Source: Chromera velia (lineage: Eukaryota > Sar > Chromeraceae). Taken from it: a DNA stretch of 44,690 bases. This document shows, piece after piece, positions 22,395-32,560 of this stretch. Numbering within the stretch: the stretch's first letter is position 1; each line of letters begins with the position of its first letter. A model generated the notes under the pieces. It was not told the DNA's origin, searched no databases, and was given only the letters and a program-made list of their open reading frames with translations. The translations under genes and the position numbers were made by a program. The stretch covers positions 7,501-52,190 of the forward strand of contig JAHBMJ010000261.1 of the NCBI GenBank assembly GCA_018398765.1. The letters run 5' to 3'.

Positions 22395-22400
22395 TAAAAA
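22395..22400 (+). terminator. Possible polyadenylation signal downstream of SRP54
   Basis: AATAAA sits within the words ATCAATAAAAAACTT about 290 bases after the SRP54 stop codon, where GC-rich sequence gives way to AT-rich DNA. Whether this lineage relies on AATAAA is not something the sequence shows. Confidence 0.25.
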
Positions 22401-23029
22401 ACTTTTAAAATATTACTATTAAAAAACATGTGTGTATCAATTGAATTCAATTCTTTTGTTTATGTAAATGTCCTTTATATGATCTCACCTACAGGACCTC
22501 ACTCGTCAATTTATGCTGAGTGTGTCATACAAAACACTGCATTAATTCATTAACCAGGTGTGGGTTAGTAAAGTTTGTAGAGCTGCACGCCCACAGAAGT
22601 ATTTTGAACTATTTTAGGGTGCACGCAGATATCAGCAGCAATGTACAGCAAGGCAGACTAACTAACAAAGTCTAGCTGCATATGTGCACTCTCAGAAGTC
22701 CCTGTACGTGTTTGAAGAATGTTGATTTTTTTTATGGTTCTAGAAGTCGCTACGGATAGGCATTTAGTAGTCTTCAGTTAGTTATCACAACTTATCAGTG
22801 ATAATCAGTCTTAGAGACGTAAAAAATAAAGTTCGCAAGTTGGACCGCAACTGAGATTTGAATTGCAACTACTACTAATTGTGACTCCAAACAAAAGCTA
22901 AGGTCATGCAAACATGCAAAAACTTCTGATTGCATAACTCTACCCACCTGAAAACATATATATGCCTAGATATATACATAGTGAATTGCGTGCCTCCACT
23001 ATGTCGCAACCGTTATATAAGAGTCGCAA
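22401..23029. other. AT-rich intergenic stretch without a gene
   Basis: No credible open frame, repeat or RNA gene is seen. The segment separates the SRP54 3' end from the GC-rich island upstream of the transporter gene. Confidence 0.5.
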
Positions 23030-23345
23030 GTTCCGTGAGGCCAGCGCCGTGGCGCGACTGTGGCCATGCCATAGCCCCCGGCCGACGGTATATTAAAAGT
23101 GGTAGTACCCCCCTAAGCTCAAGTACATGCCAAAAGTTTGCGAGGTTGCAATAGACCGCGCGTGGCCGCTGGCGGAGCCGGCCAACGGACGTCAACCAAT
23201 CAGATACCGTGGCCGCCGGCGGAGCCGGCCAACGAAATTCAACAGCTAGTTCATGAACTTTTGCATGGGGGCCACGGCATGCGCTCCCCGGGAGCATTTT
23301 AGTAGAACCATGCGCCGCCGCCCGTTGCACGACTGCATGCGAAAT
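23030..23345. promoter_or_regulatory. GC-rich island with duplicated 27-mer and CCAAT, upstream of transporter
   Basis: A 27-base word, CGTGGCCGC(T/C)GGCGGAGCCG plus GCCAACG, occurs at 23161-23187 and 23208-23234 with one difference. Each copy contains a GCCGGC/GCCGGC-type dyad. Between them lies CCAATCAG. CpG density is high compared with the AT-rich DNA to the left. The position, about 450 bases before the first transporter ATG in frame, suggests promoter sequence. Similar GC islands lie upstream of the CutA-chagasin and CCCH genes. Confidence 0.4.
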
Positions 23346-23691
23346 TGATCGTGAGTCGCGTGCGAGTTCCGTGCATGAGGCTATAGCCGGCTGCATGAAA
23401 CTTCGACCACGCACCTGCAGAATATCCTGCAAAAGAGTGCGCATGCCCTGTAGACAAGTGCTTCGACATTCCGATTCGCTCGTAATGTGGCAAGAGAAGT
23501 GACAGGAACAGCTCTGTGGTCTTTCTTGGCAGAGAGGAAGAGCTGTTCTCTGTCTTTCTTCGCTGAGATGGGAGGAGACGGGTTGAGAGGGTCCACGGAG
23601 GAGACGGAAGTCACGTCGAGGGCCGTTGGAGAAGGAGTAGCGGCAGGAGGGGGGGCGGGGCGCATTGGCAAACAGGGGTCCAGGGTCTCTC

Positions 23692-25724
23692 ATGCTCCCT
23701 CTACAGTTCCGTCTGCAGCCACGCTCGGTGGGACGAAGGATGAAACGGGGAGAGACGGGCAGAGACGGGCAGAGACGGGAGACGGGTGGGTCGTGGTGGC
23801 GCGTGTTCCGTTCTCTTGGCGGTCTCATCTGTGCAGCGTTGGGGGCGTTTGCGTTCTCTCTCATGGCACTGACCTCTGAACTTGCGACAGTACACATCCG
23901 GAATCCGTTTCTGGTCACCAGCATCAGGGGGTTCGTGCAGGCTCTGCTCTGCGCAGTTGTGTACTCTTTTCAGAGAATTGTGAGGAGGCTCTGTCGAAAT
24001 AGACGGAGAAAGGGGGGCGTGCTGACGACTGCAGAGGAGGAGGAGAAAGGTCAGGGTGTGCTTTTGTGCATGTTTCCCGTTTTTGTAGAGGCATGTGAGG
24101 TGTGGGGACCTGAACTCTTCCTGCACGCAGCGATCTGTATCTGTGTGTGTATGCCTGGGTGTGTGTGCAGTCGTGGGCCTTCTGGGTCCCTGTGACCTGA
24201 AGACTTTCTTCTTTCTTTGGGTTGGAAGGGCTTTCCTGGGTGGTTCTGCAGCCACTCTGTTCATCTTCTGCCTCTCCCAGTTGCCTCTGGGAGATGTGAG
24301 TGCGTTGAACTCTTGCAACCCTCTGGTGGCAGCAGTGATCGGCAGAGTCTGGCTGAAGGAGAGGCTGCACTGGCTCGTCTGGCTGGCTGGGGCGCTCACA
24401 GTCGTGGGGGCTCTCATCATTGCACGCCCCCCTTTTCTCGCCGTTGTGTTGGAGCCTGTCGGGCTGACCCCATCTGATCTCGACGTCGCAGACAGACCTG
24501 TGATCAGCCGGCCTGTAGCAGTCGCACTCGCAATCTTGCAGGCGTTGATTGCCGCTACTGCCATAGTGTGCATTCGTCGGTTGCAGGCGATTCCAATGAC
24601 CGTGACTGTGTTTGCACACGGAGTGTGTGCGTGTGGTATTTCTCTGTTTGTGTTTTTTGTGTGGCAGTCGATGATTCCGTCCTGGGAAGAATTGCGGGAG
24701 TCCCTCTGTGGGGGGGGTGGGGGATGGCGTGTCTGGTGGGGGTTTGTGCTTTTGGGGCACAGGGCTTCTGGACAGTGGCGGTGGTGTTGGAGAAAGTCGG
24801 GCCCTCGGCGTTCGCCATGGTTCTAGACACACCCTTCTCGTTTGTGCTGCAGGTTGGCGTGGTAAAAAAAGAAGGGTGTGGGGGGAATTTTGATTGTTTG
24901 TTGTGGGGCATCGTGAATGAAGGTGTCGTGTAGACTGATGTGTGAGACGGGCTCGATCGCGTTTCTCTGTTCTTCTTCAGCTTGCATTGCAAAAAAAGTG
25001 CAGGGAGAAGGAAGAAGGGAAAATAGAAACCCTATATCCATCACCTATTCGAATTGGACTGAGAGGGTCCTTTTGACTTAATTTCCCTTTTCTTTCTTAG
25101 GTATTTCCTTGATCCTTTGATGCCCTCCTGGCGGAGCCTCTCTGTGTACATTTTTCCCTGTGTTCCTTTCTTCTGGCATGTGCTGACCCATTCGGCGCAT
25201 TTGAACACTTTTTTGACCTACTGGGGGCAGACAATCTTCGGTTTTTCTGCAATTTTTTTTCTTCCATGAGGTCATTGATGATGCGAAAGTGTGTGCGTGT
25301 GTGTCTGGAGTCACACGCTTACGTATAATAATAAGACTCTCTCTCTCTCTTCTTTCCATCTCCCCTCTGCCTTCTTTCCCCAATGACCTCCTCTAACATG
25401 GCCGTCTCTGTTCATCCGTGCGTGCCCGACTCGGTGTGTGTGTGTATGTGACTGTGCGTGCAGGCCCTCGTAATGGGAACGCCTCTTGGCGCAGGGAGTC
25501 TGGTGGGAGGGTCCCTGATTGTCTGTTCTGTGTTTCTTCTCTTCGCTGTGAAGATCTACTGCACCCCTAAGGCCTCCTCGGAGAAGGAGGATGAGACGGC
25601 ATCTGAAAAGGTTGAGGGAGGGGGGGCAGAAGGAGAAGGAGAAGCCTTAGGCTTAGGGGACTCAGGGTCCGGATGGCCTCGGAAGGCTCTCGGGGAGACG
25701 GACTCGGATGGAAAAGTTAATTAA
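23692..25724 (+). CDS. EamA/DMT-superfamily ten-helix membrane transporter (3 exons, one frameshift)
   Basis: Exons: 23692-24049, 24171-24852, 25464-25724 (introns of 121 and 611 bases, phases compatible). The product is about 433 residues with two EamA repeats of five helices. Helices in order include GGLICAALGAFAFSLMAL, FLVTSIRGFVQALLCAVV, GRAFLGGSAATLFIFCLS, SCNPLVAAVIGRVWLKER, WLAGALTVVGALIIA, VALAILQALIAATAIVCI, VFAHGVCACGISLFVFFV, MACLVGVCAFGAQGFWTV, AFAMVLDTPFSFVLQAL and LVGGSLIVCSVFLLFAV. A charged Glu/Lys-rich tail ends the protein. It resembles SLC35G-like metabolite exporters; substrate unknown. In exon 2 the frame changes by one base at a G8 run (24709-24718), and one additional G restores continuity. 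A 32-base mini-intron ending at 24667 would also restore frame but would delete half a helix. The start is uncertain, since an upstream exon may exist. Confidence 0.8.
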
Positions 25725-26780
25725 GGGGGAGGGACGATGAGAGAAACAAAAGAAAGATGATCGAGGAGAAAGAAAAAAAGGAATGTCTTGGGGACAACTC
25801 AGTTGGGAGAGAGAGAGAAGAGACCTTACTGACATTCGACTGTTTCACTTTTTTCAGTTCTTTTGTTCAAGTACTTAATTCGTTCGTTCGTTCGTTCGTG
25901 CATTCTTTCAGCCAGTGCGGTTTCTTTCTTGAACACCACTCGACTGAGTGAGTGGGTGAGTGGGTGAGGCCATGTTCGCGTGGGGGGGTGTCTGTTTGTG
26001 TTGTGTACACACAGACAGCGAAAGAGAGCGAAGGAAGGAAGGAAGGAAGGGACTTCAGGAAATGTCAAAGAGGAACGGTGTACTTCCTGTTCAGAAATCA
26101 GTGCGTCGGCAGAGACACCGATTTGTTTAATTGTGCTGCATGCGTGTTTTCGGAATCCGCCAGACGGCCTCAACGTCTGTGAATCTACGTTGGTGTGCCC
26201 AGTCAGTCTACGTGGATGCATTTAAACAACACAAGGCAGTCTGTGTAACGGAGATCCTTCCCTCGAATTCACACATGTGTTGATGAGTGGTTCGGCAGGT
26301 TTTGAGAAAGTAAGTAAGAATCCACCAAAATGTGTGGATGGATATGAATGCAACTAATTGTGCGTGGTCCATGAGTGTACAATATGGGGCTCTTCCCAGG
26401 GATTGATCGATTGCATGTGTGGTCCTTGTTCAAAGGTAGCAAGGAGACTTCTTCTTCTTCTTCTTGCTAATAAATTGGTGTGGCAGCAAGGCACTTTTAT
26501 TCATCGGAGTTCTTGCAAGCATAAAAGGCACAGGCACAGCTGGAAAAATAAGGGCGGACGAAATCACACACACTCAAGATGTATGTATGGATCGCCTCTT
26601 TCGACGGGTCGGTTTGTCTTCATGAATGCGGAGCTAGAGGCAGACGTCTCAATAAGGGCAGGGTGGGCCTCTCTATGGGCCTTTGTTGGCTTCACCAGAC
26701 CACCCCATGCAGACTCACATAATTCAATGCGTGGCAGCCTTTTGATTTCTATGCTTCTTCACCAATTTAATGACGTTTAC
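25725..26780. other. Intergenic region, no gene recognised
   Basis: Includes (TTCG)n near 25880-25898 and (GGAA)n near 26030-26050. The open frames have no motifs. The stretch lies between the convergent transporter and CutA-chagasin genes, so it probably holds the transporter's 3' UTR. Confidence 0.45.

Positions 26781-26781
<1 letters not shown>

Positions 26782-26877
<96 letters not shown>
26782..26877. repeat. (CT)n(GT)n compound microsatellite
   Basis: A CT run with one GTGT interruption passes directly into a GT run. Its architecture matches the two compound repeats inside PEPCK introns, read on that gene's strand. Confidence 0.9.
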
Positions 26878-26878
<1 letters not shown>

Positions 26879-26957
26879 ATGTGTGTGTGCATGTGCGTGC
26901 GTCAACCGGCTGTGTCCGTCTGTCCATCAGCTTTTTCCCCTTGGTTTGCCCCTATCT

Positions 26958-27193
26958 GTCTTCCTTCCTTCCTTCCTTCCTTCTTTCCTTTCTTCCTTTC
27001 TTCCTTCCTTCTTTCTTTCCTTCCTTCCTTCCTTCTTTCCTTCCTTCCTTTCTTTCTTTCTTTTCTTTCTTTCTTTCTTTCTTAAAAGCTTTCGTTCTTT
27101 CCTTCTTTCTTTCTTTCTTTCTTTCTTTCTTTTTGTCTTTCTTTCTTTCTTTCTTAAAATCTTTCTTTCTTTCTTTCTTTTCTTTCTTTCTTA
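26958..27193. repeat. (TTCC/TTTC)n polypyrimidine tract
   Basis: About 235 bases of TTCC tetramers grading into TTTC tetramers, interrupted twice by CTTAAA(A/G)C. Probably one expanded tetramer locus. Confidence 0.9.
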
Positions 27194-27558
27194 TGAAGTT
27201 GATATGAACTATATCTATACTATTATGATTCTATAAGCACATCAAGTTGTTACAGTTCGAATCTGACTGATTATAGTTGATGAGACATTGACTTCCAAAA
27301 ATTGCTAAATTTTTCTGTATACAGTATACATAATTTTTGGTTTTTAAATGTGTTTATAAATTGAATAGATTCCTGTCTGAATTCTTAGTTAGATTCCTAG
27401 GTGACCAGGTCCTAAGTCCTGATAAGGAGCGCCTAGCGGCCTAGACCAATGCGGTAGCTACTACTAGTAGTACGGTCTATAGTGCGATAAAAGTACGTAC
27501 CGGTAGAGAAGAAAAACATAAAAAAGAATTTGGAATGAACAACTAAGACTAGAACTAA

Positions 27559-27604
27559 GACTGTAGCGAAGTGAATCACTGACTGTAGCGAAGTGAATCA
27601 CTGA
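27559..27604. repeat. Two-copy 22-bp tandem repeat
   Basis: GACTGTAGCGAAGTGAATCA plus CT is repeated twice without a gap in an AT-rich non-coding stretch (27200-27720). Confidence 0.7.
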
Positions 27605-28016
27605 ATCAGGAGCAAGCAGGCAATCTAGCAGGCAATCCCGTTCAAGATGTCATTGAAGATGGATTGACAGAGGACAGACGAGAAGAATTTAAGCAAAAGA
27701 AATATTGAAAGGAACGAAAGCAATGTGACAAGCATGCAAAGCAACTCTAAGACGTGCACTCGTGTACCTATCAGCAACGCAATGCTCTCATTGTCAGAAG
27801 ACTCTCTTCTATTGTCACCCCCCCCTCCGTCGCTTCTCCTTTCCTCCGAGATTCCCCTTCTCACGCCAACAGTCAGTCCATCAGCGATAGCGTCAAATCA
27901 GTCAGTTAGAATACATCAGCCAATCAGCGTTTGCTGTTCTGACTTCTCCTACATGAATTCTCTCTCACATGCACCCATCACCCACTCGATCGATCCTCAT
28001 TTCATTCTTGAAGAAT

Positions 28017-28937
28017 TCATGCCGACACCTCGAGTTCGATCTCTGCCGTGTGCAGGGGAGTCGCGGTGTCCTCCCACGGTCGCACGTACTTCAGGCTGAT
28101 CTTCCCACTCCCCGCACCCTTAGCTGTGAAGAACAACATGTAGTGACCACTCGCACCCATCATGCGCGTGTCTGGACTCTCATACTGCTGGCCATCGTAT
28201 GTGACCAACTCGTCAGGCACAGACTGGGGCTGCCACGCGTACCCTGTCGTGGCGTTGCCCTTGATCCGAACCGCAAATTTCTTTCCCACAGACACGGCCA
28301 CGTTGATCTTCTGTCCCGCTGCCGTGCCTTCCCGGAAAGCGAAAATGGCGACGTCAGAGTCAGCAGGAGCATCGGAATCTCCAGGAGTCTCTGCGCCTCT
28401 CAACTGCCGCTCCTCTGCCTGCACCTCTTCCCTCTTCTCCTCCCCATTCTCATCGAGAGACGGGAACTCCTTTCCTCCCTCTCCCTGTTCTCCTCCTGTG
28501 TTTGCAGAGAGAAAGGACAGGTAATCCGAGGAGCCGCTGGAGATGGGGGAGAAAATGACCTGGGGGACGTCGTAGGGGTGCATCTGCTTGACGGCACTCA
28601 CGATGGAGGGCTCGGAGGCTTTGGTGCTCTTGATCACAAGCAAAACCTCACTGTCCTCGTTAATAACCCCCTCCCAGGTGTACATAGAGACCACTTGGGG
28701 AACAATATTCACGCAGGCAGCCAGCTTGGCCTCAAGAAGGTTGCGTGCAATTGCCTTTGCAGCTCCGATAGAGGGAGCTGTGACCTGTCCGACCACATAC
28801 TGGACCTCTTCCTGCTGTGCCTGCTGAGGCACAACTTCGGTTGCAGTGGAAGGAGGGGGAGAGAAGGGGAAAATGCTCCATGCCACGGAGACTGAAATCA
28901 GACAGGCAAGGGGCAGAAAAAGAAACCTGAGGATCAT
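28017..28937 (-). CDS. CutA1-chagasin (inhibitor family I42) fusion protein with signal peptide
   Basis: A single exon of 306 residues from ATG at 28937. An upstream TTG at 29063 keeps the frame open but lacks ATG. Residues 1-20 are a signal peptide or anchor (MILRFLFLPLACLISVSVAW). A CutA1 domain spans about 46-146: VTAPSIGAAKAIARNLLEAK, LAACVNIVPQVVSMYTWEG, EDSEVLLVIK, HPYDVPQVIF. CutA1 is a trimeric metal-binding protein, plastid-located in plants. An acidic Gly/Glu-rich linker (147-205) leads to a chagasin-like domain (208-306) with all three inhibitor loops: NATTGY (228-233), the Gly-rich GASG (261-264) and RPWE (286-289). Chagasins inhibit papain-family proteases. The first loop has Ala where NPTTGY is usual. 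I know of no described CutA1-chagasin fusion. A secreted or plastid location is inferred from the N-terminus. Confidence 0.92.
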   Translation of the reverse strand: MILRFLFLPLACLISVSVAWSIFPFSPPPSTATEVVPQQAQQEEVQYVVGQVTAPSIGAAKAIARNLLEAKLAACVNIVPQVVSMYTWEGVINEDSEVLLVIKSTKASEPSIVSAVKQMHPYDVPQVIFSPISSGSSDYLSFLSANTGGEQGEGGKEFPSLDENGEEKREEVQAEERQLRGAETPGDSDAPADSDVAIFAFREGTAAGQKINVAVSVGKKFAVRIKGNATTGYAWQPQSVPDELVTYDGQQYESPDTRMMGASGHYMLFFTAKGAGSGKISLKYVRPWEDTATPLHTAEIELEVSA

Positions 28938-29337
28938 TTTTCGATTGCGAAAGCCAAAGAAAGACGATGAAGCCGAACGCTCTGGGCGCTCCCCAGCAGG
29001 AAGAGACTCAGACGGCACTTCTCTGGGTTGCTGAGTCTGCGTGCCTCTGCGAGTTTGCCTCAACGTTGTGTGATGCTGGAACGAGAATAAGAATCAGTGC
29101 TCTCGATCGAGTCCGTCTGTTGTTCGTTTCGTTTTATCAGGCCACAGCACGGATCAGAAGGCGTGCTTCTCTTTTCTGTACCAAAAGTCTTCCAGAGTAT
29201 TCATATGTGGTATATATCAGGGGAATATCTGCGCTGTACGCGCTGTCACTTGCAAGAGATCAGCAAATGAAGTCTTTCGATCAAAGTCTTTCCCCAAATC
29301 TTCCGCCGATCGATCGCGATCCACAAAAAATTGTGTC

Positions 29338-29462
29338 GATCGATCGATCCGGCCATGCAGGCATGGCCCGGCCCGCCCCCGCGGCCCGACCGCGGCGGCG
29401 AACACAAATACCGCGCGAGGCCCATGCAGGGCCCCGGCAAATCCTGCGGCCAAGCCTCGAGC
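29338..29462. promoter_or_regulatory. GC-rich island upstream of CutA1-chagasin gene
   Basis: CpG- and GGCC-rich (GGCCCGGCCCGCCCCCGCGG, GACCGCGGCGGCG, GCAGGGCCCCGGC), bounded by GATCGATCGATC on the left and AT-rich DNA on the right. It lies about 400-525 bases upstream of the gene's ATG. It contains CATGCAGGCATG and CCATGCAGG words. A promoter role is inferred from position and composition only. Confidence 0.35.
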
Positions 29463-30261
29463 TAGAAAGGACCTGCATGACCGCTAGGCATGACCCTCGA
29501 TGACCATCGATAACCCCCTCAGGGACTGGGGCATTGAATATTTTGGACAGAAGAGAAGAGGAAAAGAGAAGGGGGGATTCTGAACCATTGATAAGAAGAA
29601 ATCTTTCTCGATTTTCTTTGTCTTGTTCTTTTTGCGTCTTTTCACCCCATGTGAGGAAAGTTTTTTTTTGTGACCCGAAGTCCGTCTGTCCTTGTGTGCA
29701 GCAGGTCTTGTGACCTTTCAGCGGCCCAAGCGGCAGTACCAGAATCAGAAGAGAAAAGGAAAAAAAAAAAAAAAATGGTTCTGATGAAGCAGCCTCCGAA
29801 ATGAAAAAAGAAACTACTCCGTCTGCATTAACATTTGGGCATCTTTGATTCCTCCTCTCTTTCTTATTCTTTTCATTTGTTGCCTAGTTCAAATTCTTCA
29901 GCCCTCAAAAAGGGGGGAAAAGGTGGGCCAGACGTCGCCGCACATCTTAGGAAGGGAAGGGAGGGCTGGAAACTCCATCGTGAGTCGGCTCCGACTCGGC
30001 AGAGAAAGACACGAAAACGAAAAAAAAGTTTTGGTCTGCGAGTTTTTGTTGATTGAGTGAGGGCAGTCCAGAGAGACATGAAATCATACAGAGTTTTTAT
30101 ATACATGTGATGTGAGAGTGGGATCCCTCACTCACTGCCACCGGGGTTCACAAGGAGCCCTCACCCATTGCTGCATCCGCTTTGGGATCGACTCTTTCCT
30201 GGAGGGGGTGACAGCCTTTCCGGGGGGATGCATATGCAACGCAGTCCTCTTCCCCGGTTTG

Positions 30262-30618
30262 GGGGAGGGGGCAGGGGGTCCAAATGAGTTTGCTCTCCTT
30301 CGGGGGGAGGGCAGGAGGTCCAAATGAGTTTGATATTCTTCGGGGGGAGGGAGGTGCGTCCGATTGAGTTGAGCTCCTTCGAGGGGAGAGAAAGAGGTCC
30401 AAATGAGTTTGCTGTCCTTCGGGGAGAGAACAGGAGATCCAAATGAGTTTGCTGTTCTTCGGAGGGAGGGAAAGGGGTCCGATTGAGTTGAACTTCTTTG
30501 GGGGGAGGGCAAGGGGTCTAAATGAGTTTGTTGTCTTTCGGGGGGAGGACAGGGGGTCCAAATGAGTTTGATGTTTTTCGGGGGGAGAGAGGAGGGTCCG
30601 ATTGAGTTTGAACTCCTC
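30262..30618. repeat. 40-bp minisatellite with A-A-B higher-order structure (3 x 120 bp)
   Basis: Nine units of 39-40 bases start at the word TCC near 30279, 30319, 30359, 30398, 30438, 30478, 30517, 30557 and 30597. Two unit types alternate strictly: type A carries (C/T)CAAATGAGTTTG or TCTAAATGAGTTTG, and type B carries TCCGATTGAGTT(T)GA. The order is A A B A A B A A B. All units share a C(T)TTCGGGGGGAGGG-like segment. The minus strand stays open in three frames through the array (for example 30148-30738), a consequence of composition and the 120-base period. Confidence 0.9.
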
Positions 30619-30803
30619 CGGGTTTGACTGGTTCCTAGCAGTTGAGCCCCAGAGAGGAAAGATAAGGAAAAATATGGTTTTTCCTAGGCTGTGTACATCA
30701 TTAAGGATGAACAGTGATGTACTTTTTTTTTTGGGCACTTGTTGACAGGAGATGATCCTCCTGCAGATCCACTTTCAGGCAAAAAACGCGATACAAAAGC
30801 ATT

Positions 30804-30989
30804 GGTGTATATATATGTATATGTGTATATGTGTGTGTATGTCTGTGTGTGTATATGTATGTGTGTATGTATGTATGTATATGTGTGTATGTGTGTGTGT
30901 GTCTGTGTCTGTGTTTGTGTGTGTGTATGTGTGTATGTGTGTATGTGTGTATGTGTGTGTGTGTGTGTGTATGTGTGTGTATGTGTGTA

Positions 30990-31029
<40 letters not shown>

Positions 31030-31098
31030 TGGCAGTATCTGTGTGTCTGTATATATGTACGTATGTGTATGTATATATGTATGTGTATGTGTATGTGT

Positions 31099-31142
<44 letters not shown>

Positions 31143-31272
31143 TTGTGTGCAAACAACTGTGTGCATGTATGTGTGTATGTGTGTGCGTACATATGTATAT
31201 GTGTGTATGTGTATGTGTATGTATATGTGTGTATGTATGTGTATGCACATGCGTGCGTATGTGTGTGTGTAT
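30804..31272. repeat. (TG)n/(TATG)n tract, about 470 bp
   Basis: Nearly pure TG and TATG words, with rare interruptions (GGCAGTATC near 31032, GCAAACAACTG near 31149). It is open in all plus and minus frames, giving Cys/Val and His/Thr repeats, so the long open frames are not genes. Confidence 0.9.
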
Positions 31273-32275
31273 ATTTCTTTTTCATTTGTTGACATGAGAT
31301 ACTTTTCCTGGAGACTAGCCTGGAGATTTGCTTGTGGCAAAGAAACGCGATTAAAAATCATGATATGCATTTTTTGTTAACACTTAATGATAGGAGATCC
31401 GCTTTTAGTGAAGATACACGATGAGAATTGGTGCATATTTTTTATATATTATTAGTTGTATTAGCACTTATTAATAGAAAATTAAGCCTTAAAAAAATTT
31501 TTTTTCGGTAAAGGGATATATTGATATAATCAAAAGTGTTTTACATTTTGGTGTATATTTTGTTTTTTATTTGTTGATTTCCAAATCTCCAAACATCTCA
31601 ATCAAACAATTTTTTTAGAAAAGAACTCGTCGTTTAACTCGACTATAATCATATAGTATAGAATTTAGACTAGAATAAGAGAAGATAGGATTAACGTCTG
31701 GAGGATTGACTTCCTACCCAAATTAATGCTAATATATAAAGTTTTGAAACATTATCGGGGTGACATCAGCCTAGTTATCGGCACGTTTTAATAATAGTTT
31801 TATTATAGGAGCCTATAGATAGGAGCACTAAATAGATTATAACTATCAGTCTATATATGACTCGCCATCGTCATGCATATTCAGAGATTATCCAGAGCTA
31901 GTTAATTAGATCTAGGGCTAGCTAAATCTAGGGGTAATTAAAAAAAAAAAATATGTACGGTCTCCATTAGTCTCCATACATGCAGGGCACTAGGCAGGGT
32001 AAATTTATTAATTTTTGTTTTTCATTTCAATGATTACTCCCATCAAGACATAACAACCATATTATATGGTCCATATGCAATACGTAGCTTGTAATACAAA
32101 AGTAACAGTTCTATAACAGTGCAACCTCGAGTGCAACAACATTCATTTATTATTATAATAAAGAAACAATAGTATATATCATCATCATCATCATCATTAT
32201 TAATCGGTCTATTATTATTATTATTAATCGGTCTATAGGCCATCATGCAGTGCATGAGTCTAGGACAATGCTTTA
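31273..32275. other. AT-rich intergenic stretch without a gene
   Basis: No gene is recognised. It holds homopolymers near 31494-31505 and 31939-31950, ATC/ATT trinucleotide runs near 32179-32225, and a duplicated ATTATTAATCGGTCTAT word at about 32196 and 32216. It adjoins the 3' side of the retrotransposon remnant. Confidence 0.5.
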
Positions 32276-32560
32276 TTGCCCCTTTGCCAGACCTGCATCA
32301 TACAACGGGAGGGGGCTTCACTCTCGCAACTCTAAACACCTTGCATCTAGAAGATGCTTTCTAAATCGCTGATGTCGTTTCCCTTCTGTGGGAGGAGTGC
32401 GACAACTACAACAGAGACTCTTACTGACAGGTAGTAGAGGCAGACAGGAAGACCGGTAGAGAGGGGGGACGGGAGATGTATGTGGGAGACGGAAAAAGAA
32501 CATTCAAAGGTGAGACGGGAAGAGAGGTAAGTAACCATCACATGCATCGAATCGCAGGCC

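Noticed and set aside
23013-23924. 303-codon minus-strand open frame starting in the transporter's first exon
   Set aside because: No domain, Arg/Ser/Pro-rich composition, and it is antisense to transporter exon 1 and a GC-rich island.
24635-24667. 32-base mini-intron in the transporter ending GTGTGGCAG
   Set aside because: It restores frame but removes half of a predicted helix and is far shorter than every other intron here; a one-base change in the G8 run explains the data better, though RNA should decide.
23924-24832. 302-codon minus-strand open frame
   Set aside because: Antisense to membrane-helix coding sequence of the EamA transporter; Pro/His/Thr-rich without motifs.
27969-28895. 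308-codon plus-strand open frame
   Set aside because: Antisense to the CutA1-chagasin gene, whose two domains are clear.
30262-30618. Possible CRISPR-like array of evenly spaced repeats
   Set aside because: The units are contiguous variants of one 40-base sequence with no unique spacers, and the window is eukaryotic.
30701-31370. Several 150-230-codon frames on both strands
   Set aside because: Pure TG/TATG simple sequence gives stop-free frames on both strands.
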